A DNA stretch of 53,569 nt from Phycisphaerae bacterium (GCA_016795035.1 JAEUIT010000083.1:1-53569), one strand, 5' to 3'; counted from the stretch's first letter, positions 17,468 to 26,501 are shown. The notes: a model not told the origin generated them from the letters alone. Numbers and translations are program-made.

Positions 17468-18361
17468 ATGGAGAGCCGGCCGCTCAAGGTCATGACGACG
17501 TACGGGGTCATCACTGCCACTCTCAACGCTGCGGCGCACGTACGAACGGCGCTGGCCTCGATCTGGGCGCAGTCGACCGCGCCGCGCGAGGTGATCGTGA
17601 TCGACGGCGGCTCGACCGACGGCACGCTCGATGCGGTCGCCGAGAGCGTCGAGGTCGCGCGACGCCGGGGAGTCCGGACGCCGGTCCGCATCCTCAGGCA
17701 GTCGTCGCCCATCGGCATCGCCGGCGCGTGGAACGAGGCGATCGCCGAACTCTCGAGCGACGTCGTCTTCCTTCTCAACTCCGACGACTCCTACGAGCCC
17801 CACGCCGCCCGCGCGGTGATGCGTTCGTTCGACGAGGATCCCACGGCCGACATCGTGCACGCCCGTGCCCGGTTCATCCGCGAGAACGGCGAGTCGCTCG
17901 GCATCTGCGCCCCCACGTGGATCAATCGCGTCGGCATCCAGTGCCGCAGCGTGCACTGCGCCACCTTCGTGCGGCGCGACGTCTACGCCCGCGTGGGCGG
18001 ATTCGATCCCGCCTACTCGACCACTCTTGACGTCGACTTCATCGAACGCTGCTGGCGGCGGGGCATGAAGTTCCGCTACGTGCCTGAAGTCGTGACGAAC
18101 TTCCGGCTCGGCGGGATTTCCAACTCGCACCGCGACCGCGCGGACTGGGAGACGTTGTGCATCGGCCTGCGCCATTCGCGCACGAAGGTGCCGCCTCTCC
18201 TCGCCTACTTCGTGCGCCGCGGACTGATGCGCCCGCTCGGATTGGCGGGCTTCAACCTCCGACTCCGCGCCGAGTCCGGCGCGCCGCGACCCACGCCGAC
18301 GCCGGCCATGTCCGCGCGGAAGCCCGTGTCCACGGCGATCGCCGCCGGCGACGCCGTATGA
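17468..18361 (+). CDS. Glycosyltransferase family 2
   Basis: A 297-residue GT-A enzyme and the first gene of the plus-strand block. The core is VITATLNAAAHVRTAL near 14, IVIDGGSTDGTLDAV near 40-54, and the metal-binding LLNSDDSYEPHA near 98. The GGSTDGT signature is shared with the other GT2s in this block, suggesting related donors. AGAAGGAACC sits about 10 bases upstream of the ATG; an ATG eight codons downstream (MTTYGV) is a possible alternative. It overlaps the next GT2 by 4 bases (ATGA). Confidence 0.9.
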   Translation: MESRPLKVMTTYGVITATLNAAAHVRTALASIWAQSTAPREVIVIDGGSTDGTLDAVAESVEVARRRGVRTPVRILRQSSPIGIAGAWNEAIAELSSDVVFLLNSDDSYEPHAARAVMRSFDEDPTADIVHARARFIRENGESLGICAPTWINRVGIQCRSVHCATFVRRDVYARVGGFDPAYSTTLDVDFIERCWRRGMKFRYVPEVVTNFRLGGISNSHRDRADWETLCIGLRHSRTKVPPLLAYFVRRGLMRPLGLAGFNLRLRAESGAPRPTPTPAMSARKPVSTAIAAGDAV

Positions 18362-19224
18362 CGTCGGCTCCCTCGGGAGCGACCGACCGGATCTCGGTGG
18401 TCGTGCCGTCGTTCAATCAAGGCCGCTGGCTCGACGAAACGCTTGCGAGCCTCTTCGATCAGCGCGATCCCGCGCTCGAAGTGATTGTCGTCGACGGCGG
18501 CTCGACCGACGAAACGACGGACGTGCTCGCGCGCTGGCGGCCGCGCCTGGCGGTGTGCATCTCCGAGCGCGACGAGGGCCAGGCGCACGCCATCGCGAAG
18601 GGATTCGCGCTTGCGACCGGCTCGATCCACGCGTGGCTCAACTCCGACGATGCCCATCTTCCGTGGACGCTCGCGACCGTGCGCCGCGCGTTCGCCGGCG
18701 ACCCCTCGCTCGAGTGCCTCCACGGGGACCGCATCGAGATCGACGCCGACAGCCGCGTGCTGGGATGGCGGCGCATTCCCGGGCACTCGGCGTACTTCCT
18801 CAACCGCTGGCCGTGGACGCACCAGGAGACGTGCTTCTGGCGCCGTTCGCTGTACGACCGCTGCGGCGGGATCGACACCTCTCTGCGTTTCGCGATGGAC
18901 TACGACCTCTTCGCGCGCTTCTTCGCCCGCGGTCGATGCCGTCATCTACCCACGTTCCTCGGCGCCTTCCGCTGGCACGACCGCTCGAAGAGCTTCACCC
19001 AGCAACAGACGATCGGCAACGACGAGATTCGCGTCGTGCGCGCTCGCTACGGCTGCACGCCGCGCTGGTTCGAGCGGCCGATCGGCCGCGCGTACTCCGC
19101 GGCCATCCGGCTGGGACGCTGGCGCGCCGGCCCGCGCGACCGCGGCGCGGAGGGGCGTCCGGTTGCCGTGGGGGACCCGATCGGCGCGCTGTGGCGCGGC
19201 GAAGACCCAGCAACCGCAAGGTGA
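18358..19224 (+). CDS. Glycosyltransferase family 2
   Basis: A 288-residue GT-A enzyme. Signatures are ISVVVPSFNQGRWLDETL near 12, VIVVDGGSTDETTDVL near 42, EGQAHAIAKGFALATG near 75 and AWLNSDDAHLP near 92. A conserved C-terminal part, TFLGAFRWHDRSKS, is typical of WcaA-like sugar transferases. The ATG start is fixed by its 4-base overlap with the stop of the preceding GT2, implying translational coupling; upstream read-through in the same frame is Arg/Pro-rich and belongs to the neighbour. Donor and acceptor unknown. Confidence 0.9.
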   Translation: MTSAPSGATDRISVVVPSFNQGRWLDETLASLFDQRDPALEVIVVDGGSTDETTDVLARWRPRLAVCISERDEGQAHAIAKGFALATGSIHAWLNSDDAHLPWTLATVRRAFAGDPSLECLHGDRIEIDADSRVLGWRRIPGHSAYFLNRWPWTHQETCFWRRSLYDRCGGIDTSLRFAMDYDLFARFFARGRCRHLPTFLGAFRWHDRSKSFTQQQTIGNDEIRVVRARYGCTPRWFERPIGRAYSAAIRLGRWRAGPRDRGAEGRPVAVGDPIGALWRGEDPATAR

Positions 19225-19248
19225 AACGCCGTACGCTCCCACGCTCCG

Positions 19249-20517
19249 ATGCGTGTCGTGCAGTTCAGCACCTATGCCGACGCGGGCGGCGCGGCCAGGG
19301 CCGCGCGACGCCTGCACGTGGGCCTGCGCGGGATCGGCGTCGACAGCCGCATGCTCGCGCTCGAGCGTGGCGGCAGCGGCGACGACAGCACCGCGGCCGT
19401 GTATCCAGATCCGCGTGAGGCTGCAACGTGGAGCGCGATCGAGCGTCAATGCATCGTGCAGAATCGAAGCGACGTCTCGAACACCTGGTTCTCGACGGGC
19501 CGCCCGGGCTGCGACGTGGCCGACCATCCGTGGGTCGTCGAGGCCGACGTGCTGCATCTCCATTGGGTTCCGGGATTGCTCGCGTCGCGCGACGTCGGCC
19601 GCCTGCTCGCGCGGGGCAAGCGGCTGGTGTGGACGCTGCACGACGAATGGCCCTTCACCGGCGGATGCCACTTCACGGCGGGATGCGAACGCTGGCGGAC
19701 GCGCTGCCACGCGTGCCCGCAGCTTCGGTCCGACCCGCATCGCATCGTCGAGGCGATCTTCGACGACAAGCTCGCGGAGTGCGCGGGAGGCACGTTGACG
19801 CTCGCCGCGCCGAGCCGATGGCTGGCCGAACGTGCCGCCCAATCGGCGATCTTCGGCGGGCGGCGAAGCGTGTGCATCGAGCACGGCCTTGACCTTGCAA
19901 CGTGGAGTCCGGTCGGACGCGACGAGCGTCGGCGCGAGCTCGGGCTCGCGCCCGACGATTCGCTGATCCTCTTCACCGCGGGCGACGTGGCCGAACGTCG
20001 CAAGGGATTCCACGTCCTCCTCGATGCCCTCACCGGCCTGCAACCGGCGGTCGCGGGGGCGAAACTCCACGTTGCCGTCCTCGGATGGTGCCCCCCGGAG
20101 GCGATCGCCGCCGCCCGCGAACGGCTTCCGATGCCGCTCATCGCGTGCGGCTCGATCGCCGACGACGCCCGCGCCGCGGCGACCTACGCGGCGGCCGATC
20201 TCTTCGTCATTCCGTCGCTCGAGGACAACCTGCCGAACACGATCGTGGAATCGCTCGCCTGCGGCACGCCCGTCGTCGGAAGCGCCGCCGGCGGCATTCC
20301 CGAGGCGCTCGCGCGTCAGTCGTTCGACGCATGCGCGCCGGTCGGCGACGCGGCGGCGCTCGCCTCGCGCATCGAGTCGGCCCTCGCCATGCGCGACCGC
20401 CGCGACGCGCTCCGCGTGGCGTCGCGAGCGATCGCCGAGCGGCACTACGCGCTCGAGCGCCACGCCCGCGAGTATCTCGCGCTCTATCACGACCTCGTCG
20501 GCGCGGCGATGCGCTGA
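19249..20517 (+). CDS. Glycosyltransferase family 4 with Cys-rich insert
   Basis: A 422-residue GT-B enzyme. The N-terminus VVQFSTYADAGGAARAARRL is the donor/acceptor loop of a GT4 subgroup. The middle carries WTLHDEWPFTGGC followed by several Cys residues (GCHFTAGCERWRTRCHACP), a possible metal or disulfide site also seen in the GT4 three genes on. The C-terminal domain has AGDVAERRKGFHVLLDAL and PSLEDNLPNTIVESLACG (E-x7-E). It is separated from the upstream GT2 by 24 bases containing a TACGCT -10-like box 11 bases before the ATG. Two copies of the TGCAACGTGGAG motif lie within the gene. Confidence 0.9.
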   Translation: MRVVQFSTYADAGGAARAARRLHVGLRGIGVDSRMLALERGGSGDDSTAAVYPDPREAATWSAIERQCIVQNRSDVSNTWFSTGRPGCDVADHPWVVEADVLHLHWVPGLLASRDVGRLLARGKRLVWTLHDEWPFTGGCHFTAGCERWRTRCHACPQLRSDPHRIVEAIFDDKLAECAGGTLTLAAPSRWLAERAAQSAIFGGRRSVCIEHGLDLATWSPVGRDERRRELGLAPDDSLILFTAGDVAERRKGFHVLLDALTGLQPAVAGAKLHVAVLGWCPPEAIAAARERLPMPLIACGSIADDARAAATYAAADLFVIPSLEDNLPNTIVESLACGTPVVGSAAGGIPEALARQSFDACAPVGDAAALASRIESALAMRDRRDALRVASRAIAERHYALERHAREYLALYHDLVGAAMR

Positions 20518-20521
20518 TTCG

Positions 20522-20527
20522 TACACT
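20522..20527 (+). promoter_or_regulatory. -10-like TACACT for leaderless coiled-coil gene
   Basis: TACACT is followed by exactly six bases (CCGATC) and then ATG. There is no room for a Shine-Dalgarno sequence between the preceding stop and this start, and none is visible, so a leaderless transcript is the simplest reading. No good -35 is apparent. Confidence 0.45.
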
Positions 20528-20533
20528 CCGATC

Positions 20534-20983
20534 ATGACGTCGGCACGAAAGAGCGAACTCGATCGCGTGGCGGAAGAGGCCGCACTCGATGCGGCGCTCG
20601 ACAAGCTTGCCGACGCGGAGCGTCGCCTCGCGGAGTCGGAGGCGGATCGCGCGGCGCGGCTCGAACTCATTCATGCGCGCGACCGACTGTTGGCCGACCT
20701 CACCGGCGCCGTCGCGCGGATCGACACGCTTGCTTCAGAGAACGCCGCGTGCCGAGCGGACTGCGCGCGCGCGCTGCAGGCGATCGAGGAGCTTCGCAAT
20801 GCGATGGCAGCAGTGGACGCGAAGCACGCGCAATCGGTCGCGCGCCTCGCGTCGGAGATGAAGGCCGGCCACGATGCGTCGCGCGGCGAGTTCGAGAACG
20901 TTGGAGCGAGGATCGGAGCGATCGAGTCGCGGCTCTCGCGAGGCTTCGTCGCTCGTCTCCGCGCCGCGTTCTTGGGCGAGTGA
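20534..20983 (+). CDS. Small coiled-coil protein of unknown function
   Basis: A 149-residue, almost entirely helical protein rich in Ala, Glu, Arg and Leu. Heptad-like spacing runs from about residue 5 to 130 (LDRVAEEAALDAALDKLADA, RIDTLASENAACRADC). The C-terminus is basic and hydrophobic (SRGFVARLRAAFLGE), which might contact the membrane. No signal peptide or catalytic motif is seen. It precedes a methyltransferase that also begins with a coiled coil, so the two may interact or together set glycan chain length as coiled-coil rulers do; this is speculative. Confidence 0.72.
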   Translation: MTSARKSELDRVAEEAALDAALDKLADAERRLAESEADRAARLELIHARDRLLADLTGAVARIDTLASENAACRADCARALQAIEELRNAMAAVDAKHAQSVARLASEMKAGHDASRGEFENVGARIGAIESRLSRGFVARLRAAFLGE

Positions 20984-21003
20984 TCGCGCAAACATCGTTC
21001 TGT

Positions 21004-21009
21004 TATGCT
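21004..21009 (+). promoter_or_regulatory. -10-like TATGCT for leaderless FkbM gene
   Basis: TATGCT is followed by six bases (CGCGCC) and then the ATG of the FkbM-type methyltransferase. The 32-base gap from the preceding stop contains no purine-rich ribosome-binding site. The spacing is identical to the boxes before the coiled-coil, dehydratase, GT2 and Wzm genes. Confidence 0.42.
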
Positions 21010-21015
21010 CGCGCC

Positions 21016-22089
21016 ATGGCGCCGGAGTCGCAGCCAATCGAGCCCGGTACGTGGTCTTCGCCGGGCATCGCGGCGAGCGGCTTTCCGTGGAACGAGCTGG
21101 TCCAGCGGAAGATCGCCGCCCTCGAGGAGGATCGGGCCGAGAGGCTCCGACTCATACTCGAGCTCGAGGCGAAGAACTCCGAGCTCGTACGGGAAGTCAC
21201 CGAGCTCCGGGAGAAGGTCATCGGTGCCGGCGCGACGCGCGACGCGCTGGTGCACGAGGTGCTCGCGTATCGCCGCGAGGCGATGCTTCCGGCGTGGAAG
21301 CGCGTCTATCGCCGCCTCGTCGGCCGCCTGCCCGAACCCGCGCCGCTTCCCCAGGCGCCTGCAACGACGAGTGACGCGCCCGCGCCCGCACCGCCCCCGG
21401 CGAATGCCGCGGAAGTCCCCGAGACGACGACGTTCCGGGCCATGTCGACCGATCGCGCGCTCTGGCGGATAGGGCGTCGAGGCCTCGACGTCGGCACCGT
21501 GATCGACGTCGGCGCGTCGAACGGCATGTGGTCCGCGGTCTGCGAGCGTCACCTGCCCAAGGCCAACTACCTGCTCGTCGAGGCGCAGCAGTGTCACGAG
21601 GAGGCGCTCCGGCAGTATTGCGCCGCGCGGCACAACGCGGCGTTCGTCCTCGCCGCCGCGGGGCCGACCGACGGCACGCTCTGGTTCGACGAGGGCGATC
21701 CCTTCAGCGGGCTCGCGAGCACCACGCAGAGGCCGGGCATGCGTCGGCAACTCCCGGCGATCTCGATCGACTCCGAGATCGCGCGGCGCGGCCTCGGCGG
21801 ACCGTACCTCCTCAAGCTCGACGTGCATGGCTTCGAAGTGCCGATCCTCGAAGGCGCGGTCGAGACCTTGCGCCGCGCGTCGCTCGTCGTCATCGAGTGC
21901 TACGTCTTCCGGCTGCTCGACAACTCGCTCCTCTTCGACGAGATGGTGCGCTACATGCGCGAGCGCGGCTTCGGCGTGATCGACGCGTCGGAGCCGCTGT
22001 GGCGGGATCGCGACGCCTCGCTCTGGCAGTTCGATCTCTTCTTCGTCCCGCTGTCGCGCCGCGAGTTTGCGTCGAACACCTGGTCGTGA
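21016..22089 (+). CDS. FkbM-family methyltransferase with N-terminal coiled coil
   Basis: A 357-residue protein. Residues about 25-90 are a predicted coiled coil (NELVQRKIAALEEDRAERLR, ELVREVTELREKV); about 110-140 are a Pro/Ala linker; about 145-350 are an FkbM methyltransferase with motif I VIDVGASNGMWSAVCERH, VEAQQCHEEAL, and the FkbM block LLKLDVHGFEVPILEGA. FkbM enzymes O-methylate sugars or polyketides. The coiled coil before the catalytic domain recalls, in the opposite order, WbdD-type chain-terminating methyltransferases whose coiled coil acts as a length ruler; this similarity is architectural only. ATG start with a six-base -10 spacing. Confidence 0.88.
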   Translation: MAPESQPIEPGTWSSPGIAASGFPWNELVQRKIAALEEDRAERLRLILELEAKNSELVREVTELREKVIGAGATRDALVHEVLAYRREAMLPAWKRVYRRLVGRLPEPAPLPQAPATTSDAPAPAPPPANAAEVPETTTFRAMSTDRALWRIGRRGLDVGTVIDVGASNGMWSAVCERHLPKANYLLVEAQQCHEEALRQYCAARHNAAFVLAAAGPTDGTLWFDEGDPFSGLASTTQRPGMRRQLPAISIDSEIARRGLGGPYLLKLDVHGFEVPILEGAVETLRRASLVVIECYVFRLLDNSLLFDEMVRYMRERGFGVIDASEPLWRDRDASLWQFDLFFVPLSRREFASNTWS

Positions 22090-22094
22090 GCCGC

Positions 22095-22976
22095 ATGTCG
22101 ACCTCGCTGCCAGTGATCTCGGTCGTCTCGCCGTCGTTCAACGGCGCGCGCTTCTTGCCCCGCATGATCGCGTCGGTGCGCGAGCAGCGCTATCCGCGCT
22201 TGGAGCACGTCTTCGTCGACGCGGCCTCGACCGACGACACGATGGCGATCGTCGAGCGCGAGCGCGGTCACTTCGCGTCGGTCACGAGCGAGCCCGACAA
22301 GGGCATGTATGACGGCATCAACCGAGGATTCGCGCGCACGACCGGCGACGTGATGACGTGGCTCAACGTCGACGACGAGTGGTTCCCGGGCACGCTCCAT
22401 GTCGTCGGCACGATCTTCGCGACGCTGCCGGAGGTCGAGTGGATCTCGACCGCGTTGCCGGCGGCGATCGACGAGAACTCGGCGCTCATCAAGGTCAATC
22501 GCATCGACGGCTTCTCCCGCGCGGGCTTCCTGCGCGGCGAGAATCTCGCGGGCGCCGGATGGGACGCCGCGGGCTACATCCAGCAAGAGTCGACGTTCTG
22601 GCGTCGCTCGCTGTGGGAACGCGCCGGCGCGCGGCTTGACGATTCGCTCTCGGCCGCGGGCGACTTCGAGCTGTGGTCGCGTTTCTTCCAGCACGCGGAG
22701 CTTTGGTGCGTCGACGTGCCGCTCGGGTGCTATCGCCGCCACGCGTCGCAGAAGACGTCGGTCGACTTCGGCAAGTACCTGCGCGAGGCGCTGTCGGTGT
22801 TCGCGGCGGTCGGCGGCGCGAAGCCGTCGCCGCGCGGCGCGAAGATCCGGCTCGGGCTGCGCGCTTCGACGCCCGGATGGCTGCGCCGCGCCTGCGTGCG
22901 CGCCGGTCTGATCTCGCCGCGCCCCTGGATCACGTACGACTGGGGACGCCAAGTGTGGGTGAGCGAACGGCGATGA
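22095..22976 (+). CDS. Glycosyltransferase family 2
   Basis: A 293-residue GT-A enzyme: ISVVSPSFNGARFLPRMI near 8, VFVDAASTDDTMAIV near 39, DKGMYDGINRGFARTTGDV near 67, and WLNVDDEWFPG near 89. The DKGMYDGINRG block marks the WcaA-like branch. The ATG lies five bases after the FkbM stop and the gene overlaps the next GT4 by 4 bases (ATGA), so all three are probably co-translated. Donor unknown. Confidence 0.9.
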   Translation: MSTSLPVISVVSPSFNGARFLPRMIASVREQRYPRLEHVFVDAASTDDTMAIVERERGHFASVTSEPDKGMYDGINRGFARTTGDVMTWLNVDDEWFPGTLHVVGTIFATLPEVEWISTALPAAIDENSALIKVNRIDGFSRAGFLRGENLAGAGWDAAGYIQQESTFWRRSLWERAGARLDDSLSAAGDFELWSRFFQHAELWCVDVPLGCYRRHASQKTSVDFGKYLREALSVFAAVGGAKPSPRGAKIRLGLRASTPGWLRRACVRAGLISPRPWITYDWGRQVWVSERR

Positions 22977-24244
22977 GCGACGCGAGCTCAGCCACCCATG
23001 AGGCGCGGGGATTCGCGGCCGTGCGCTCGTCGCTCGCCGGCAAGCGATCGCTGGCGATCACGCTCGTGAACGACGTGGGATTCGTCGGCGGCGCCGGCAA
23101 GGCGCTGCGGCGCCAGGCGCAGTCGTTCCTCGTTGCAGGTCACTCCGTGGGGGGCGTGTGCGGGCTTGCCCAAGACGGCGCCGCCGTCGTGGCGACGCAA
23201 GGCCGCGATCTCGCCGACGGCTGGCGCGGCATTCGCGCGTTGCCCGAGACCGACCCGAGTCGTTCGCCGACCGAGGAGGCGGTGATCGAGCGCGTGGTCG
23301 GCTCGGTCCTCGACACCTCGCCCGACCTTGTCGTGACCGGCAACTTCCACTGGTTCCGCTGGCCGCTCGCGATCGTCGAGCGACTGTGGCGGCACGGGAT
23401 TCCGGTCGTCGTCTATCTCCATGACATGCATTGGATCAGCGGCCGCTGCGCCTATGCGGGAACGTGCACGCGCTATCGGACAGGCTGCAACGCGGAGTGT
23501 CCGACGGCCGCGGAGTATCCACCGCTCGCACCGGACCGCATCGCGGACGCGTGGCGCGACCGGCGCCGCGTGTTCGTCGATCTCGGCGTGCCGCTCGCGG
23601 GCAACAGCACCTGGATGTGCGAACGGGCGCGGGCCGGATTCGACGGCCGCGCCGACGTCGCGCTCGTCCCGCTCGCGCTCGACACGCGGCGCTTCGCGCC
23701 GGTCGATCGGACGATCGCGCGACGTCTGCTCGGGCTGCCCGAGCGCCCCATCGTGCTCGTCGGCGCGATCGACATGGCCGAACGGCGAAAGGGCGGACAC
23801 CTTCTCCGCGACATCGTGCCGCGGCTGCGCGGCGCGGGCGTCGAGGTCGTCGCGTTCGGGCATAACTCGGAGTACCTGCCCGACGTGCGCGGCCTCGGCT
23901 TCATCACCGATGAACGCGTGATGCCGATCGCGCTCTCCGCGTGCGACGTCTTCCTGAACCTGTCGCTCGAGGAATCGTTCGGCCAGACGCTCATGGAAGC
24001 GGCGGCGTGCGGCGTTCCGAGCGTCGCGATCGCGCGCGGCGGCGTGCCCGACATCGCGCGCGATGGCTGCAACGCGGTCGTCGTCGACGCCGAGGACCCG
24101 CACTTCATCGCCGACGCGACGTGCGCGCTCCTGCGTGACGACGCGCGTCGCCTCGCGCTCGGCCGCGAAGGCCGAGCGCTCGCCGAGCGCGAGTATTCGC
24201 TCGAGGCCCAGGCGCAGCGCTGGGAGACCCTCCTCGGACGCTGA
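22973..24244 (+). CDS. Glycosyltransferase family 4 with Cys-rich insert
   Basis: A 423-residue GT-B enzyme, a paralogue of the GT4 beginning at 19249. The N-terminus has VNDVGFVGGAGKALRRQAQ; the middle has VYLHDMHWISGRCAY followed by a Cys-rich stretch (CAYAGTCTRYRTGCNAEC); the C-terminal domain has GAIDMAERRKGGHLLRDI and NLSLEESFGQTLMEAAACG (E-x7-E). The Cys spacing parallels the other copy, so the insert is conserved and may bind a metal. The C-N-A-E-C residues are encoded by a copy of the TGCAACG motif. The start is fixed by the 4-base overlap with the upstream GT2. Confidence 0.9.
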   Translation: MSDASSATHEARGFAAVRSSLAGKRSLAITLVNDVGFVGGAGKALRRQAQSFLVAGHSVGGVCGLAQDGAAVVATQGRDLADGWRGIRALPETDPSRSPTEEAVIERVVGSVLDTSPDLVVTGNFHWFRWPLAIVERLWRHGIPVVVYLHDMHWISGRCAYAGTCTRYRTGCNAECPTAAEYPPLAPDRIADAWRDRRRVFVDLGVPLAGNSTWMCERARAGFDGRADVALVPLALDTRRFAPVDRTIARRLLGLPERPIVLVGAIDMAERRKGGHLLRDIVPRLRGAGVEVVAFGHNSEYLPDVRGLGFITDERVMPIALSACDVFLNLSLEESFGQTLMEAAACGVPSVAIARGGVPDIARDGCNAVVVDAEDPHFIADATCALLRDDARRLALGREGRALAEREYSLEAQAQRWETLLGR

Positions 24245-24265
24245 CCTGGCCCGCGCGCCACCCCG

Positions 24266-24271
24266 TACGAT
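24266..24271 (+). promoter_or_regulatory. -10-like TACGAT for leaderless GT2 gene with TTG start
   Basis: TACGAT is followed by six bases (GGCGGC) and then TTG. An ATG overlapping the end of the hexamer is in a different frame. The fixed spacing supports the TTG as the true start of the GT2 gene. Confidence 0.38.
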
Positions 24272-24277
24272 GGCGGC

Positions 24278-25660
24278 TTGTCGCTCGCCGCCTGCCTCTT
24301 CCGACCGGTCCCGCCGCCCACGCTCGCCGAGCGTGCCGCGCCGCTCGCCGCGCCCGCGGCGCTCGAGGGCGGATGGCGGATTGCCGACCCCACGCGGCTA
24401 CGGCCAACGGCGGAACGCCCGGTCGTTTCGGTGGTCACGGTCTGCTTCAACTCGGCGAAGACAATCGCCGACACGATCGCGGGCGTGCGCCGGCAGACGT
24501 ACGCGCCGATCGAATACGTCATCGTCGACGGCGGCTCGACCGACGGCACGGTGGACGTGATCCGCGCGAACGAAGATGTCGTCGCCTACTGGCGCAGCGA
24601 GCGCGACGGCGGCATCTACGACGCATTCAACAAGGGCATCGCGCTCGCCCGCGGCGAGTGCATTCAGATCATCAACTCCGACGACTGGATGGAGCCCGAT
24701 CAGGTCGAGCGCGCCGTCTCCGCGTTGCAGCGGACGGGCGCCGACTTCGTGCACGGCGACATCGTGTTGCACGGCTGGCGCGGGCAAGACGTGCGCATCG
24801 GCGGAGACCCGCACTGGGACCTGCGCGTGCGCCGCACGATGCCGTCGTTGCATCAGGCGACGGTGCTCGCACGCCGGCGCGTCTATGAGCGCGTCGGTCT
24901 CTTCCGCACGGACCTGCGCATCGCGAGCGACTACGACTGGTTCATCCGCGTCGCCCGCGCGGGGCTCGTCGGCGCGCACGACCCGACCATCCTCGCGCAC
25001 ATGCGCGCCGGCGGCGCGAGCACGACGCGGCAACGGCGAACGATCGCCGAGGGCTTCATCTGCGCGCGCACGAACGGCGATGAGCTGCTTCCGTGCCTGT
25101 GGCACTGGAGCGGGCGATGGATCTGGCCGAACGGCGTGCCGGGCTACGCGCGACGCTGCGCGGGCGCAGTGCGCGGCATGGCTCGCGTCGCTCGCGGTGC
25201 CCGAAGCGCCTGTCGGCGCGCGGCGATGCGCGTGGCGAACGCTGCGCCCGTTCTTCGCTCAGTACCGGGCAAGGCTATGGTCAAGCGCGCGATCGGGCTG
25301 CGCGACGCGGTCGAAACGACGACAACGCCCGGTCAGGCGCGACTCGCGGATTTCGTCGACGTCCGCGATCTCGACGGCGGGCTCAGCGAGGCCGCGATCG
25401 TCGAGCTTCTCGAGCTGGCGCCGCGAATTCGAAGGGTTCGCTGCTCGCGCGCGACGCCGATCGCGCGGCAGGCGTGGCGAGCGCTCGAGCTCGGCGGAGC
25501 GACCTGCATCGACGCGGCACGGCCCGACGAGGCGCGTGTCGCGCAGTGCGACGCCGCGCTCGTCGATGCGCAGGAGGCGCAATTGCGTGAGTGGACGCGA
25601 TTCCCCATACTGGTCGAAGTGCGTCCGACCGGCATTCGCGTCGCCAGCGATCGACGGTGA
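24278..25660 (+). CDS. Glycosyltransferase family 2 with long C-terminal extension
   Basis: A 460-residue protein. Residues about 48-280 form a GT2 domain: VVSVVTVCFNSAKTIADTI near 49, YVIVDGGSTDGTVDVIRAN near 80, RDGGIYDAFNKGIALARG near 109, and QIINSDDWMEPDQ near 131; ASDYDWFIRVARAG follows. The last 150 residues have no recognised domain: a basic stretch (GMARVARGARSACRRAAMR), then a mixed alpha/beta segment. The likely start is TTG, supported by the -10 spacing. The extension may anchor the enzyme to a membrane or partner; unknown. Confidence 0.85.
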   Translation: MSLAACLFRPVPPPTLAERAAPLAAPAALEGGWRIADPTRLRPTAERPVVSVVTVCFNSAKTIADTIAGVRRQTYAPIEYVIVDGGSTDGTVDVIRANEDVVAYWRSERDGGIYDAFNKGIALARGECIQIINSDDWMEPDQVERAVSALQRTGADFVHGDIVLHGWRGQDVRIGGDPHWDLRVRRTMPSLHQATVLARRRVYERVGLFRTDLRIASDYDWFIRVARAGLVGAHDPTILAHMRAGGASTTRQRRTIAEGFICARTNGDELLPCLWHWSGRWIWPNGVPGYARRCAGAVRGMARVARGARSACRRAAMRVANAAPVLRSVPGKAMVKRAIGLRDAVETTTTPGQARLADFVDVRDLDGGLSEAAIVELLELAPRIRRVRCSRATPIARQAWRALELGGATCIDAARPDEARVAQCDAALVDAQEAQLREWTRFPILVEVRPTGIRVASDRR

Positions 25661-25682
25661 CCGTCTGCGGACCGAACGGAGG

Positions 25683-26501
25683 ATGGGTGTGCTGAGCGCG
25701 TTGCGGAGATCTCTCGGGCTTTCGACCGGAACTGGAGCCTCCGCGGCACAGGACGAACGGCAGGCGCTCGGCGAGGCGCTCACGATGCTCCGCATCCGCC
25801 AGCAGGACGTGCGCGAGCTCGAGGCCATGTATCGCGCGTTCGTGATGCCGGAACTCGAACCGCGCGCGGGGCGCGACGAGGACCTGCATCGCCTCATCGG
25901 CACGTCGGTCGGCGAGGGGCTCTACGTTTGCCGCGCGATCCAAAGCGTGCGCCACGTCGCGGGCGACGTCTGCGAGTTCGGCGTCGCCCAGGGTGCGACC
26001 TCGCGGCTGATCGCCAACGAGATTCGCCCCTCGTCGCGGACGCTCTGGCTCTACGACAGCTTCGAAGGGCTGCCGAAGCCGAGCGCGAAGGACGTCCTCA
26101 TCGACGACATCTTCGGCCTCGGCTCGATGGACGCCTACGCCGGCACGATGAAGAGCCCGCGCGATCTCGTCGTTGCAAAGCTCGAGGACATCGCGTTCCC
26201 GATGGACCGCGTGCGAATTCGCGAGGGTTGGATCGACAAGACGCTCGCGGCCTCGCCGTTCCCGACCGCCGTCGCCTTCGCATACGTCGACTTCGACTTC
26301 TACGAGCCGATCAAGGTCGCGCTCGAGTGGCTCGACGGCCACATGGCGCCGGGCGCCGCGATCATCGTGGACGACTACGGATTCTTCTCGCAGGGGGCGC
26401 AGTCCGCGGTCGACGAGTTCCTCGCGACGCGGCGCGACCGCTGGACCTTTGAGTTGCCGGTGGAGCCGGCGGGCAAGTTCTGTCTCTTGCGCGCGAAGTG
26501 A
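25683..26501 (+). CDS. TylF/MycF-like O-methyltransferase
   Basis: A 272-residue class I methyltransferase of the macrocin O-methyltransferase (TylF) family, which methylates sugar hydroxyls with Mg2+. Motifs are GDVCEFGVAQGATSRLIAN near 97-115 (SAM), YDSFEGLPKP near 125, AYVDFDFYEPIKVALEWL near 201 and the metal-site IIVDDYGFFSQGA near 228. A GGAGG lies directly against the ATG; a GTG two codons later is six bases from that GGAGG and may be the real start. The N-terminal 60 residues are helical. It fits modification of a deoxysugar in the same polysaccharide. Confidence 0.9.
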   Translation: MGVLSALRRSLGLSTGTGASAAQDERQALGEALTMLRIRQQDVRELEAMYRAFVMPELEPRAGRDEDLHRLIGTSVGEGLYVCRAIQSVRHVAGDVCEFGVAQGATSRLIANEIRPSSRTLWLYDSFEGLPKPSAKDVLIDDIFGLGSMDAYAGTMKSPRDLVVAKLEDIAFPMDRVRIREGWIDKTLAASPFPTAVAFAYVDFDFYEPIKVALEWLDGHMAPGAAIIVDDYGFFSQGAQSAVDEFLATRRDRWTFELPVEPAGKFCLLRAK

